Source: Marinobacter szutsaonensis
Lineage (GTDB): Bacteria; Pseudomonadota; Gammaproteobacteria; Pseudomonadales; Oleiphilaceae
Length of the DNA: 64,000 bases
Direction of reading: 5' to 3'
Assembly: GCF_039523335.1 (NCBI RefSeq)
Contig: NZ_BAAAFC010000001.1
Coordinates: 124,001 to 188,000, forward strand
Below, piece after piece: positions 42,375-51,064 of the stretch; position 1 is the first letter of the stretch, and each line of letters opens with the position of its first letter. A model generated the notes under the pieces. That model saw nothing but the letters and a program-made list of their open reading frames with translations. It had not been told where the DNA came from and made no database searches. Made by a program: the position numbers and the translations under genes.

Positions 42375-43141
42375 TGCGCCAGTCCGGTTTCACCCTCATG
42401 GAAGTGCTGATTGCGGTAACTATCACTGCAGTGATCGGCCTGGGTGTCTGGCAGGTCATCAACGGCGTGGTCAATTCAAGGGACCGGGTCAATGAGCTGG
42501 CCGAGGAGTTCGATCGCATCCAGCGCGCCATGCTGCTCCTGGAGCGGGACATCACCCAGGTGGTGAATCGTTCCGCGCGGGATGTCTACGGTGACTTTCA
42601 GCCGGCACTGACCAGCCGCGAGGAAGGGTATGCCCTGTTGCTGACCCGCCAGGGTTGGCGTAACCCGCTGGGACTGAGGCGCAGCGGGCTGCAAAGGGCG
42701 GGCTGGGAATACACCGGTACCGAGCTCTTTCGCCGCTACTGGCCGACGGTGGACCAGGGCCAGGAAGACAACAGCGAGAACGTCCTGCTTCTTGAGGACA
42801 TAACCGCCTTTGAGGTGCGTTTCATGAACAGCGAACGCAGCTGGCAGGAAGACTGGCCGTCGGATGATGACCTGGCGGGCCTGACCCCGGGGGACCGCCC
42901 GGAAATCCCGTTTCCCCTTGGCATTGAAGTCACCATAGAACACGAGCGATTTGGCGAGCTGGTCCGTACCTTTGCCCTGCCGGACTTTGATCCGGCGGCA
43001 GCCCAGGGACTGGTCAACCAGGCAAACGAAGCCGCCACCGAAACCGACGAGGAAGAAGAGGACGAACAACAACCCGAACAGCCGCCGGAGCAGCAACCAG
43101 GCCAGGAAACCACTACCCAGCCGGGTGGAGCTGCGGGATGA
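42374..43141 (+). CDS. gspJ: minor pseudopilin GspJ
   Basis: The 255-residue prepilin has the leader MRQSG before FTLMEVLIAVTI and the GspJ blocks RIQRAMLLLERDITQVVNR and QGWRNPLGLRRS. The last ~40 residues form an unusual acidic and Gln/Pro-rich tail (EEEEDEQQPEQPPEQQ-type), absent from most GspJ I know. It overlaps gspK by 4 nt (ATGA). Start ATG 42374; GTG 42371 is also in frame. Confidence 0.92.
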   Translation: MRQSGFTLMEVLIAVTITAVIGLGVWQVINGVVNSRDRVNELAEEFDRIQRAMLLLERDITQVVNRSARDVYGDFQPALTSREEGYALLLTRQGWRNPLGLRRSGLQRAGWEYTGTELFRRYWPTVDQGQEDNSENVLLLEDITAFEVRFMNSERSWQEDWPSDDDLAGLTPGDRPEIPFPLGIEVTIEHERFGELVRTFALPDFDPAAAQGLVNQANEAATETDEEEEDEQQPEQPPEQQPGQETTTQPGGAAG

Positions 43142-44151
43142 TAGTGTTTCAGGGTTGCCCGGCCGGAAACCGGCAGCGCGGTGTCGCCCTGGTGATGGTG
43201 CTACTGGCCATGGCGCTGGTGGTGATGCTTGCCTCAGGCATGACCCAGCAACTTAACATCCGGGTATTCCAGGCCGGGCATTACCTGGCCCAACAGCAGG
43301 GGCAGAGTATCGCCCTGGGTGCCGAGGCCTTCGCCCGACGTATCCTGGTCCGGGATTTCGAGGAGGACAAGGAAGACGGCTCGATGGTCGATAGCCTCGA
43401 TGAGTTCTGGGCGATGAACGCGGCCATTCTTCCCCTTGATGATGACAACAGTGTGGTTGAGGTACAGATTGATGATCTTGGCGGACGGTTCAATCTGAAC
43501 GATCTTGTTACTCCGGCCGGGCAGGTGGACACCCTGGCGAAGGATCGTTTCACCCGACTTCTCATGGTCCTGGGCGTCACCAGTATCACCGCTGATGCCC
43601 TGATCGACTGGATTGACAGTAATGACCAGACCATCAGCGCCTATGGCGCCGAAGATGGCCAGTACCTGATGGCCGATCCCGGTTATCGTGCTGGTAACCA
43701 GCCCTTTGTTGACGTTACGGAGCTGCGACTGATCGAGGGCATGACCGAGGAAATCTACCAGGCGTTGCGGCCCCATGTGGCGGCCCTGCCGGTCAGTGGT
43801 GCAGGGATCAACGTCAACACCGCGACTGGTCCCGTACTGCAAAGCCTGCACGAGGAATTATCCGAGGCGGCGATTGCCTCCGTCCTGGAAAAACGGGAAG
43901 AGGAAGCCTTCGGGAATCTTCAGGATTTCCTCGCCTTACCGGAGTTTGCCGGCCTCGGGCTCAAGACCGCGGGGCTGACCCTGCAAACCCGTTTTTTTGA
44001 AGTTGTATCAAGGATTACCTACGATAATCGTGTCGTTAATATGGTCAGCACCGTTTTCCGTAACGGGGAAGGTGAGGTCCGGACGGTTCACAGGGATACC
44101 GGACAGAAAAACCGAATTACCAAAGAGCCGTTTACCATTTCAGAAGGATAG
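43138..44151 (+). CDS. gspK: minor pseudopilin GspK
   Basis: The 337-residue prepilin has a leader ending QRG before VALVMVLLAMALVVML. It lacks the Glu at position 5, as GspK proteins usually do. The large globular domain has DLGGRFNLNDLV, LIDWIDSND and a helix-hairpin-helix-like GAGINVNTATGPVL. GspK caps the pseudopilus tip. It follows gspJ with an ATGA overlap and precedes gspL by 2 nt. Confidence 0.93.
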   Translation: MIVFQGCPAGNRQRGVALVMVLLAMALVVMLASGMTQQLNIRVFQAGHYLAQQQGQSIALGAEAFARRILVRDFEEDKEDGSMVDSLDEFWAMNAAILPLDDDNSVVEVQIDDLGGRFNLNDLVTPAGQVDTLAKDRFTRLLMVLGVTSITADALIDWIDSNDQTISAYGAEDGQYLMADPGYRAGNQPFVDVTELRLIEGMTEEIYQALRPHVAALPVSGAGINVNTATGPVLQSLHEELSEAAIASVLEKREEEAFGNLQDFLALPEFAGLGLKTAGLTLQTRFFEVVSRITYDNRVVNMVSTVFRNGEGEVRTVHRDTGQKNRITKEPFTISEG

Positions 44152-44153
44152 CC

Positions 44154-45458
44154 ATGTCTTATCGCCTTTTTGTCCGGCCGGTCCCGCCGTTTGCGGATAT
44201 CGATGAGAATCCGGACGCCCAGCTATACAACTGGGTGCTTCAGGATGCCACCGGCGATGCCCAGGCCCGCGGCACCGGGGATAACCGGGACAGTATCGAG
44301 CAGACCCTGGCCCAGAACGCGCTGGAAAACGTGTTGTTAGTGGGCCTGATACCCGGCGAAGACGCGCTTTTCTGCGTTGCCGATATCCCGGCCAAACAGA
44401 ACCGGTTTATCCTTCAGGCTTTGCCCTATGCGGTCGAGGAGCAGATTGCCCAGGACATCGACTCCGTTCACCTGGCCCTGGGCAAGCATTCCGAAGAGGG
44501 CTATCGGGTCGCTGCCATCGATCGGGAACGGATGGGCAACTGGATCACCCTGTTCTCCGGGTGGGAGAATGCGCGCCTCGATGCCATCTACCCGGATGCG
44601 TCACTGCTGCCGGCTACCGAGGGTGGCTGGAGCATATGCCTGGACGGCGAGGTGGCCATGCTGGTCAGTGATCGTGGCGAGTGGTTGAGTATGCAGGCGG
44701 CCAACCTTGGCATGTTCGCCCACACCCTGGCCGTGCCCCCGACCGAGGAAGTGATGGCCGAAGTCCCGGTCACGGTGTATGGAACACAGGACGAGCTGGA
44801 ATATCATCAGTCGGTCATCGCGGAACTGACAGCCCCCGGGCGGCTTGTGGTCCGGCAGGAACAACTCGATCTGATGCCCCTGGAGCTGCTTGCCCATGCC
44901 CACCATCATCATCGCTGCCAGCCGATCAACCTCTGCCAGGGCGCATTCTCGGTCAAGGCCGGCAAAGACAGCCCCTTCAAACCCTGGAAGCCGCTGATTG
45001 CCGTGGCTTCAATCTGGTTTGTCATTCAGGTGGCGTTCGAGGCCGGAATGGGCTTTTATTACCAGGGGCAGGCGGAAGAACTTGAAAAACAGGCCATGGC
45101 CATTTATCGCGATGCCTTTCCCGATGACCGTCGCACCCATGCCGGAAACGTCCGGCGGGTTCTTGAAGGTCAGCTACGGGTTGCCGGATCCCGGGGCCCT
45201 GAACTCGACTTCATCGCGCTGATGAAATACACCGGTCAGCAATACTCACAGTTACCGTCCTCCGGCTCGGTGACCTTCAACTCGGTCAACTACAGCAAGG
45301 ATCGGGGCGAACTGGTGGTGGATATCCGTGCCGACAGTTACGATCGCCTGAGCGCGCTTCGGAACGGTTTGTCGGGGCAGGGGCTTGAGGCCCAGATAGG
45401 ATCGGTCGTCAACGAATCCGGCGGCGCCCGTGGCCGTTTGACGGTATCGGGAGGATAA
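44154..45458 (+). CDS. gspL: type II secretion protein GspL
   Basis: The 434-residue protein has a cytoplasmic actin-like domain (VLLVGLIPGEDALFC, RFILQALPYAVEEQIAQDID), one transmembrane helix (about 280-300, PLIAVASIWFVIQVAFEAG) and a periplasmic ferredoxin-like domain. GspL holds GspE at the membrane. The position between gspK and gspM confirms the call. Confidence 0.93.
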   Translation: MSYRLFVRPVPPFADIDENPDAQLYNWVLQDATGDAQARGTGDNRDSIEQTLAQNALENVLLVGLIPGEDALFCVADIPAKQNRFILQALPYAVEEQIAQDIDSVHLALGKHSEEGYRVAAIDRERMGNWITLFSGWENARLDAIYPDASLLPATEGGWSICLDGEVAMLVSDRGEWLSMQAANLGMFAHTLAVPPTEEVMAEVPVTVYGTQDELEYHQSVIAELTAPGRLVVRQEQLDLMPLELLAHAHHHHRCQPINLCQGAFSVKAGKDSPFKPWKPLIAVASIWFVIQVAFEAGMGFYYQGQAEELEKQAMAIYRDAFPDDRRTHAGNVRRVLEGQLRVAGSRGPELDFIALMKYTGQQYSQLPSSGSVTFNSVNYSKDRGELVVDIRADSYDRLSALRNGLSGQGLEAQIGSVVNESGGARGRLTVSGG

Positions 45459-45462
45459 CGGA

Positions 45463-45993
45463 ATGTTGGAACGCTTGAAGGAACAGCCTGCCGTCGCCAA
45501 GCTGGTTGCGCAGTATGATCAGTTGCCCCGCCGTGACCAGCAGGCATTGAGTGTGCTGGCGATCGCCATACTGGTGGGAATTCTCTATTTCGCCGTGTGG
45601 CAGCCGGTAGCTGGCTTCCATGACCGCTCCCTCAGCGCTCGCGATAACGCGGCGGACCTGCTGGGGTGGATGCAGGCCAACGAACCGGTCATTCAGGGAT
45701 TGGCGGGAACTTCGTCGTCCACCTCCTCGGCAGCTGTAGACAAGCCGGCTGACGGCCGGGCGCTTATGGCCCTGGTAACCAGTTCCGCCCGCGAGGCAGG
45801 TCTGGCATTGCAGCGTTTTGAACCCAGTGGCGATGAGGCAATCCGTGTCTGGCTGGACGGCGTACCCTACGCCGACGTTGCCTCCTGGCTGGAGCGGCTC
45901 AATACAGAAAACGGCGTGGTTATCGACCAGGCTGCCATGGACCGGGGCAACGACCCGGGTAAGGTTTCGGTTCGTTTGACACTGACTATCTGA
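45463..45993 (+). CDS. gspM: type II secretion protein GspM
   Basis: The 176-residue bitopic protein has a short cytoplasmic stretch, a helix (about 27-46, ALSVLAIAILVGILYFAVW) and a periplasmic domain ending VSVRLTLTI, typical of GspM, which pairs with GspL. It is the last recognisable gsp gene; gspN is not seen. GspD is also absent from the window. Confidence 0.92.
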   Translation: MLERLKEQPAVAKLVAQYDQLPRRDQQALSVLAIAILVGILYFAVWQPVAGFHDRSLSARDNAADLLGWMQANEPVIQGLAGTSSSTSSAAVDKPADGRALMALVTSSAREAGLALQRFEPSGDEAIRVWLDGVPYADVASWLERLNTENGVVIDQAAMDRGNDPGKVSVRLTLTI

Positions 45994-46007
45994 GAAAGGG
46001 GAAGGCG

Positions 46008-46679
46008 ATGACTGACGGCAAAGACAACAAAAACAATCCTGAGCCGGTAATTGTGCGTCTGGACGACACCGCCCGGAACGAAGCGCAATCCATTCTTTAC
46101 CATGCCTACCGGAATGAACCGACGTTCCAGTATCTGTTCGATCACCGGCGGCCGGGCTACGATCAGCGTGTCCGCGCCACGGTACGGGAATTGATCGACC
46201 TTTACTTTGAGTATAATCAGGACGCTATTGGCGTAATGGTGGATAATACGCTGGTGGCGGTGGCTTTCGTTGGGGAACCTGAGCTGAGGATGAACCTTGC
46301 CGAACAGTTGAGCTGGCGCATCCGCATGGTTTTGACCACCGGTTTTGCCTCCACCCGCCGTTACCTCGATTATCACGAGAAAATACGAAACATGCTGCCC
46401 CAGCCTCAGGCACACCAACTGCCGTTGATGGGGGTGGATCCGAAATACCAGAATCGTGGCTATGGCCGCTTACTGCTGAAGACGGTTGAACGGCTTTGTA
46501 GCGAAAATCCCCGGGGTAGCGGCCTGGTCCTGGATACCGGCAATAGCCGCTATCTGCCATTTTACGAATCCGAAGGGTTCAGGAGCCTGGGCAAGATTCG
46601 TCTGGGCGACTATGAGGACCACGTGCTTTTCCGGGAACTGAAACCGGAAAGCAAAGCAGCAGCCTCTGGACCCGGTTGA
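46008..46679 (+). CDS. GNAT-family N-acetyltransferase
   Basis: The 223-residue protein has the GNAT acetyl-CoA motif [21 protein letters not shown] (Q-x-R-G-Y-G), and motif B with [17 protein letters not shown]. It resembles the group of GNATs with a long N-terminal segment found in bacteria and fungi; the substrate is unknown. It follows gspM by 14 nt and precedes gor, so it may be read from the gsp operon. Confidence 0.87.
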   Translation: MTDGKDNKNNPEPVIVRLDDTARNEAQSILYHAYRNEPTFQYLFDHRRPGYDQRVRATVRELIDLYFEYNQDAIGVMVDNTLVAVAFVGEPELRMNLAEQLSWRIRMVLTTGFASTRRYLDYHEKIRNMLPQPQAHQLPLMGVDPKYQNRGYGRLLLKTVERLCSENPRGSGLVLDTGNSRYLPFYESEGFRSLGKIRLGDYEDHVLFRELKPESKAAASGPG

Positions 46680-46705
46680 AGTCATTTTCATCAACAGGAG
46701 AAACT

Positions 46706-48067
46706 GTGTCTGACAGTCTGGATTATGATCTGATCGTTATCGGCGCCGGTTCCGGCGGTGTCCGCCTGGCCCGGATGTCCGCCCAGCGAGGGGCGAGGGT
46801 AGCTGTAGTCGAGTCCCGATATCTCGGTGGAACCTGTGTCAACGTCGGCTGTGTCCCGAAAAAGCTGTTTGTCTACGGCGCGCACGTTCACGATGAGCTG
46901 GAAGACGCAGCTGGTTATGGCTGGAACGTTCCCCTGGGTGACGTCAGTTTCGACTGGTCCACGCTGGTGGCCAACAAGAATGCCGAGATTGAACGACTCA
47001 ACGGTATCTACGGGCGCCTTCTTGAGAACGCCGGGGTAACGATCATCCAGGGCACCGCAACCCTCCAGGATGCCAACACCGTTCAGGTTGGCGATACCTC
47101 CTACACAGCCAAACACATCACCGTTGCCACCGGTAGCTGGCCGGTTGTTCCCGATGTACCCGGCAAAGAGCACATCCTGACTTCGAACGAAATGTTCTAC
47201 CTGCCGCAGCTGCCAAAGCATGCGGTGGTCTGGGGTGGCGGCTACATCGCGGTGGAATTTGCCGGCATCCTGGCCGGCCTGGGTGTGGAGACCACCTTGC
47301 TCTACCGGGGAGAGCTGTTTCTGCGCGGCTTTGATGACGATATTCGTCATTTCACTGAGCAGGAGATGCGCAAGAAAGGCGTCAACCTTCGGTTTGGTAC
47401 CACCATCGAGGCTGTCGAATCCAACGATACGCACTATCAGGTCAAGCTAAGCACCGGCGAAACCCTGGATACCGGCCTGGTCATGGCGGCAACCGGGCGT
47501 AGGGCGCTGGTTGACGGCCTTGGTCTGACAGACCTGGGGGTGGAGCTCAGTGCCTCGGGGCATATCGTAGTGGATGACACTTTCCAGACTGCGGTTCCTT
47601 CAATCACTGCGCTTGGCGATGTGATTGGTACTCCGCAGTTGACTCCGGTGGCCCTGGCGCAGGCTATGGTGCTGTCCCGTCGCCTGTTCGGGGACGGGCA
47701 GGGCGAGATGGATTACACCGCCATCCCAACAGCGGTTTTCTGTCAGCCGAATATCGGAACCGTCGGCCTCACCGAGTTCGAGGCCCGGGATAAAGGTCTC
47801 AAGCTGCGGATCTACCGTTCCGAGTTCCGTCCCATGAAATACACCCTGAGCGGCCGCGACGAGCGGTGCCTCATGAAACTGGTTGTTGACGACGACTCCG
47901 ATAAGGTGCTCGGTGCTCACATGGTGGGTCCGGATGCCGGTGAGATCATTCAAGGTCTGGCGGTTGCCATCAAGGCAGGGGCGACCAAGGCCGAGTTTGA
48001 TTCCACCATGGGAATCCACCCGACCTCTGCAGAAGAATTCGTCACCATGAGGGAACCTGTCGCCTGA
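46706..48067 (+). CDS. gor: glutathione-disulfide reductase
   Basis: The 453-residue flavoprotein has FAD fold [15 protein letters not shown], redox pair Cys44 and Cys49 ([14 protein letters not shown]), and the C-terminal [13 protein letters not shown] with the active-site His-Glu. The NADPH domain has [21 protein letters not shown] (glutathione reductase type, with GGGYIA). It reduces GSSG to GSH in the cytoplasm. GTG 46706 has AGGAG 6 nt upstream. Downstream is a hairpin that may end transcription. Confidence 0.93.
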   Translation: MSDSLDYDLIVIGAGSGGVRLARMSAQRGARVAVVESRYLGGTCVNVGCVPKKLFVYGAHVHDELEDAAGYGWNVPLGDVSFDWSTLVANKNAEIERLNGIYGRLLENAGVTIIQGTATLQDANTVQVGDTSYTAKHITVATGSWPVVPDVPGKEHILTSNEMFYLPQLPKHAVVWGGGYIAVEFAGILAGLGVETTLLYRGELFLRGFDDDIRHFTEQEMRKKGVNLRFGTTIEAVESNDTHYQVKLSTGETLDTGLVMAATGRRALVDGLGLTDLGVELSASGHIVVDDTFQTAVPSITALGDVIGTPQLTPVALAQAMVLSRRLFGDGQGEMDYTAIPTAVFCQPNIGTVGLTEFEARDKGLKLRIYRSEFRPMKYTLSGRDERCLMKLVVDDDSDKVLGAHMVGPDAGEIIQGLAVAIKAGATKAEFDSTMGIHPTSAEEFVTMREPVA

Positions 48068-48073
48068 CAGTGC

Positions 48074-48100
48074 GGGCCAGCTACACGTGGTGGCTGGCCC
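48074..48100. terminator. hairpin between gor and the histidine kinase gene
   Basis: GGGCCAGC and GCTGGCCC form an 8-bp stem around 11 nt (with possible inner CAC/GTG pairs), followed on the plus strand by TTCCTCTCATT. It lies between convergent genes. The T-tract is weak, so it may act with Rho. Confidence 0.6.
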
Positions 48101-48106
48101 TTCCTC

Positions 48107-50062
48107 TCATTCCTCCCGAATGACCGTCCAGCGGCCAAGGACTTCCTGGAGATTCTCCTTTCGGACTGGTTTGGCCAGGAAATCATTCATTCCACTGCCA
48201 AGACAGATGGATTCCGTCGCCGGCAATACGTCGGCCGTCAGCGCAATGATTGGAATACCCTGTTGACCGTTGCTGCGTTCCCATTCCCGGATACGACGGG
48301 TTGCCTCGTAGCCATCCATGACCGGCATCTGGCAGTCCATCAGGATCAGGTCATAGCCGGTATGATTGCGCTGGACGATGTTTACCGCTTCTTCGCCGTT
48401 TGCGGCCGTGTCCGTGCGGAATCCCAGGCGGGTGAGCATCGCTGAAGCCACCCGCTGGTTTACCGGATTGTCTTCGACTACCAGCGCATGGGATAGCCCG
48501 TCCTCCGCACTTCGGGCTGGGAGTGTTTTCCTGGTGGGCGCGGAGATGATCGTCGGGCCCAGTTCAAACGGTAGCTCAAAGCGGAAGCTGGAGCCGTGTC
48601 CAAGATCGCTCTGCACCTGGATATGGCCACCCATCAGCTCCACCAGACGCTGGACCAGTGAAAGGCCGAGGCCGGTGCCGCCATAACGACGGGTGTTGCC
48701 GGAATCCAGCTGTTCGAAGGAATTGAAAATGTCATGCATGCGCTCGGGGGGCATGCCAGCGCCTGAGTCGTTTACCGCACAGTTGAGCACAATGGTGTTT
48801 TCCTCCAGGGGAAAACAGCCCGCCCGGACAGTGATGGCGCCCTCGGCGGTAAACTTGATGGCATTATCCAGCAGCCCGGCGATAATTTGCCGCATTCTGC
48901 CCGCATCACCAATGACCAATGCGTTCTCCGGCCAGTCGCCATAGAAATCTACACTTAGGGAAAGACCGTGTTGCTCGGCCTGGTGCCGGTAGGAGGCCGT
49001 GCAGTTGTTGATGACATTACGTAGGTCAAACTCACGGTTTTCTAACCGTATTTCTCCGCCATCCATTTGGGCGTAGTCAAGGATGTCGTTGATGACGGTC
49101 AGCAGGTCTTCGGTCGATTGCCGGGCCGTTTTCAGGTAGTCCCGCTGCCGGCATGTCAGTGGTTCTTCTTCAATCAGGTCGACCATCCCCAGAACCCCAT
49201 TAAGCGGAGTACGAAGTTCGTGACTCATGGTCGCAAGAAACTCGGATTTCGCCTGGTTGGCTGCTACCGCCTTCTCCCGGGCCGATTCTGATGCTGACAA
49301 GACCTGATCATGTTTTGCCTTGAGGGTTGCCAGGTGTTCAGCAAGCTTATTAAGTTTATGTTCTATCAGATTGATATCTCGGGAACTGCCAGACGTTCTC
49401 GAGACAGCTTTCGCGTAATCGCGGTTGATCAGGCGGTCGATTCGCTCCGACAGGCCCTGAATGGGCGAGAGAATATTGCCGAGGAAATGTCTTACCACCA
49501 GGACTGTAAACAGCAGCAGTGAGGAACCAACGGCAATGGAGGTCCACAGGATTTCCTGTTGCCTTGCCTGCAGGGCAAGCGTGCTGACGCCGACCTCAAT
49601 AGTGCCGACTCTCAGTGCCCCTGAATCAAATCCGAACTCTGGCGCAAACCACTCGTTTGCGTCATTGGCCCCGATCTTAAGAGGTAATTGCAGGATCTCC
49701 GCTTCGAACGTCAGGTAGTCCCCGGCTTCTCCGGACGGGGGCGCGCCGGAGGCCCGGACCATGCCGATTTCGTTTCCCATGACATCCGTTACCCGAACCC
49801 AGGCAGCGTTACTGTATTTCAGGGATTGGGAAAGAATCTGTTCCAGCGCCATGCTGTTACCCGACACCACCGGGTACTCCAGCGCGGGAGCGAGACTGTC
49901 AGCGAGCATTTGTCCGCCCGCCATCAGGTCCTTGCGCGCATCCTCGAGCCGGGCCGAGGTGAAAAAGACCATCAGCACGAGGAACATCACCACAGCGGGC
50001 AGGGCGCCCAGAAGCAAAAGTTTTCGGGAAAGGGAAATCCTGGAGGTTGTGTCCCTGCTCAT
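48107..50062 (-). CDS. hybrid sensor histidine kinase/response regulator, BarA-like
   Basis: The 651-residue inner-membrane protein has two helices (about 14-35 and 173-191) around a periplasmic domain, a HAMP region (about 192-245), the HisKA box SHELRTP (His281), HATPase motifs (DNAIKF, DSGAGMP, GTGLGLSL) and one receiver domain with phospho-acceptor Asp576 (ILMDCQMPVMDG). Unlike BarA it has no C-terminal Hpt domain, and no output protein lies next to it. It is the last gene of an operon with a TonB receptor and a periplasmic binding protein, overlapping the latter by 4 nt (ATGA). Confidence 0.9.
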   Translation of the reverse strand: MSRDTTSRISLSRKLLLLGALPAVVMFLVLMVFFTSARLEDARKDLMAGGQMLADSLAPALEYPVVSGNSMALEQILSQSLKYSNAAWVRVTDVMGNEIGMVRASGAPPSGEAGDYLTFEAEILQLPLKIGANDANEWFAPEFGFDSGALRVGTIEVGVSTLALQARQQEILWTSIAVGSSLLLFTVLVVRHFLGNILSPIQGLSERIDRLINRDYAKAVSRTSGSSRDINLIEHKLNKLAEHLATLKAKHDQVLSASESAREKAVAANQAKSEFLATMSHELRTPLNGVLGMVDLIEEEPLTCRQRDYLKTARQSTEDLLTVINDILDYAQMDGGEIRLENREFDLRNVINNCTASYRHQAEQHGLSLSVDFYGDWPENALVIGDAGRMRQIIAGLLDNAIKFTAEGAITVRAGCFPLEENTIVLNCAVNDSGAGMPPERMHDIFNSFEQLDSGNTRRYGGTGLGLSLVQRLVELMGGHIQVQSDLGHGSSFRFELPFELGPTIISAPTRKTLPARSAEDGLSHALVVEDNPVNQRVASAMLTRLGFRTDTAANGEEAVNIVQRNHTGYDLILMDCQMPVMDGYEATRRIREWERSNGQQGIPIIALTADVLPATESICLGSGMNDFLAKPVRKENLQEVLGRWTVIREE

Positions 50063-51042
50063 TCTTCAGAACCCTCATACTGCGACCGTGCGTGATCGAG
50101 TTCCTGTTCGAGGGTTTCCTTGTCAGGCAAAGGAATGTTCAGGGATCGTGCCACCTGACTGTTTATCTCCACGCTGTATTGATCGGGGTAGTCCGGAACC
50201 GGTAACTCTCCTTTGGCAAAATAGTGATGCAGTTTATCTGCAGCGGCCTCGGCCATGGCGGGGAAAGGTGCGTAACCTGATGCCAGTGAGCCTGCCTTGA
50301 CATAGGCCTGGCTCGGGCCAATGACGATCCGGCTGCGGCGGTAGGTGGTCAGCAGGATGTGTTTGATGGTGCTGGGGTTGTAGATACGGTCATCGGGACC
50401 GGCGAGCAGGAAATCGCCGTAGCTTAATGCCCTGACCAGGGTTGGAATAAGATCCTGCTGGGTATCAACGATGAAGACCCTGGGCTGCAGGCCCATGACA
50501 GGCAATTTATCGACGACCGGCTCATAAAGTCCGGCCGTCTCGGTACTGGCAATGATGGCTACCTTGGTCGCCTGGGGCAGGACTGCCTTGCCAATCAATG
50601 CCTGAAGTTCCAGGGGGACATCGTAATAAACCGCTGATATCTGGCCTTTGTTCCGTGCCACATAATCCTTTATGAAAGATCGCTCCACCAGCATGGCCAG
50701 GATCGGGGCACGGCGGTTGGCCTGACGCACCCTGGAAAAAGCCGAGGGGCCGATGGTCACGATCGGGGCATTATCCGGGGTTGCAGTCTGGCCATTGGTC
50801 AATGGACGCACGGCGGCTTCATCTCCCAACGCATCCCCCAGCAGCCGGGACATGTGCTGGTCCAGGGCGGGATTGCCGGAGCCTGCCAGGTAGACAGTAC
50901 GAGGCCCTGATTCCTGGCACCAGGCCAGGGTTGAAAAAAGAAGAAACAAAAAGCCACACAGAGAGCTGCGACTCCGGGCCCTGCTAGTACGATTATTATC
51001 CTGCTGCAGCTGAAAGATCCTTTTCATACCTTCCCGGGTCAC
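50059..51042 (-). CDS. periplasmic ABC-type substrate-binding-like protein
   Basis: The 327-residue protein has a signal sequence (hydrophobic residues about 28-42, SSLCGFLFLLFSTLAWC) and a bilobed body with ATKVAIIASTETAGLYEPVVDKL, DDRIYNPSTIKHILLTTYRRSRIVIGPS and AMAEAAADKLHHYFAKGELP. This resembles the PF04392 type of binding protein, which often occurs without a transporter next to sensor kinases. GTG 51042 has AGGA 6 nt upstream; ATG 51027 is a second choice. It lies between a TonB receptor gene and a hybrid kinase gene, so it may present a ligand to the kinase. Confidence 0.75.
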   Translation of the reverse strand: MTREGMKRIFQLQQDNNRTSRARSRSSLCGFLFLLFSTLAWCQESGPRTVYLAGSGNPALDQHMSRLLGDALGDEAAVRPLTNGQTATPDNAPIVTIGPSAFSRVRQANRRAPILAMLVERSFIKDYVARNKGQISAVYYDVPLELQALIGKAVLPQATKVAIIASTETAGLYEPVVDKLPVMGLQPRVFIVDTQQDLIPTLVRALSYGDFLLAGPDDRIYNPSTIKHILLTTYRRSRIVIGPSQAYVKAGSLASGYAPFPAMAEAAADKLHHYFAKGELPVPDYPDQYSVEINSQVARSLNIPLPDKETLEQELDHARSQYEGSEE

Positions 51043-51064
51043 AGGCTATCCTTTGCTGAAAAAC

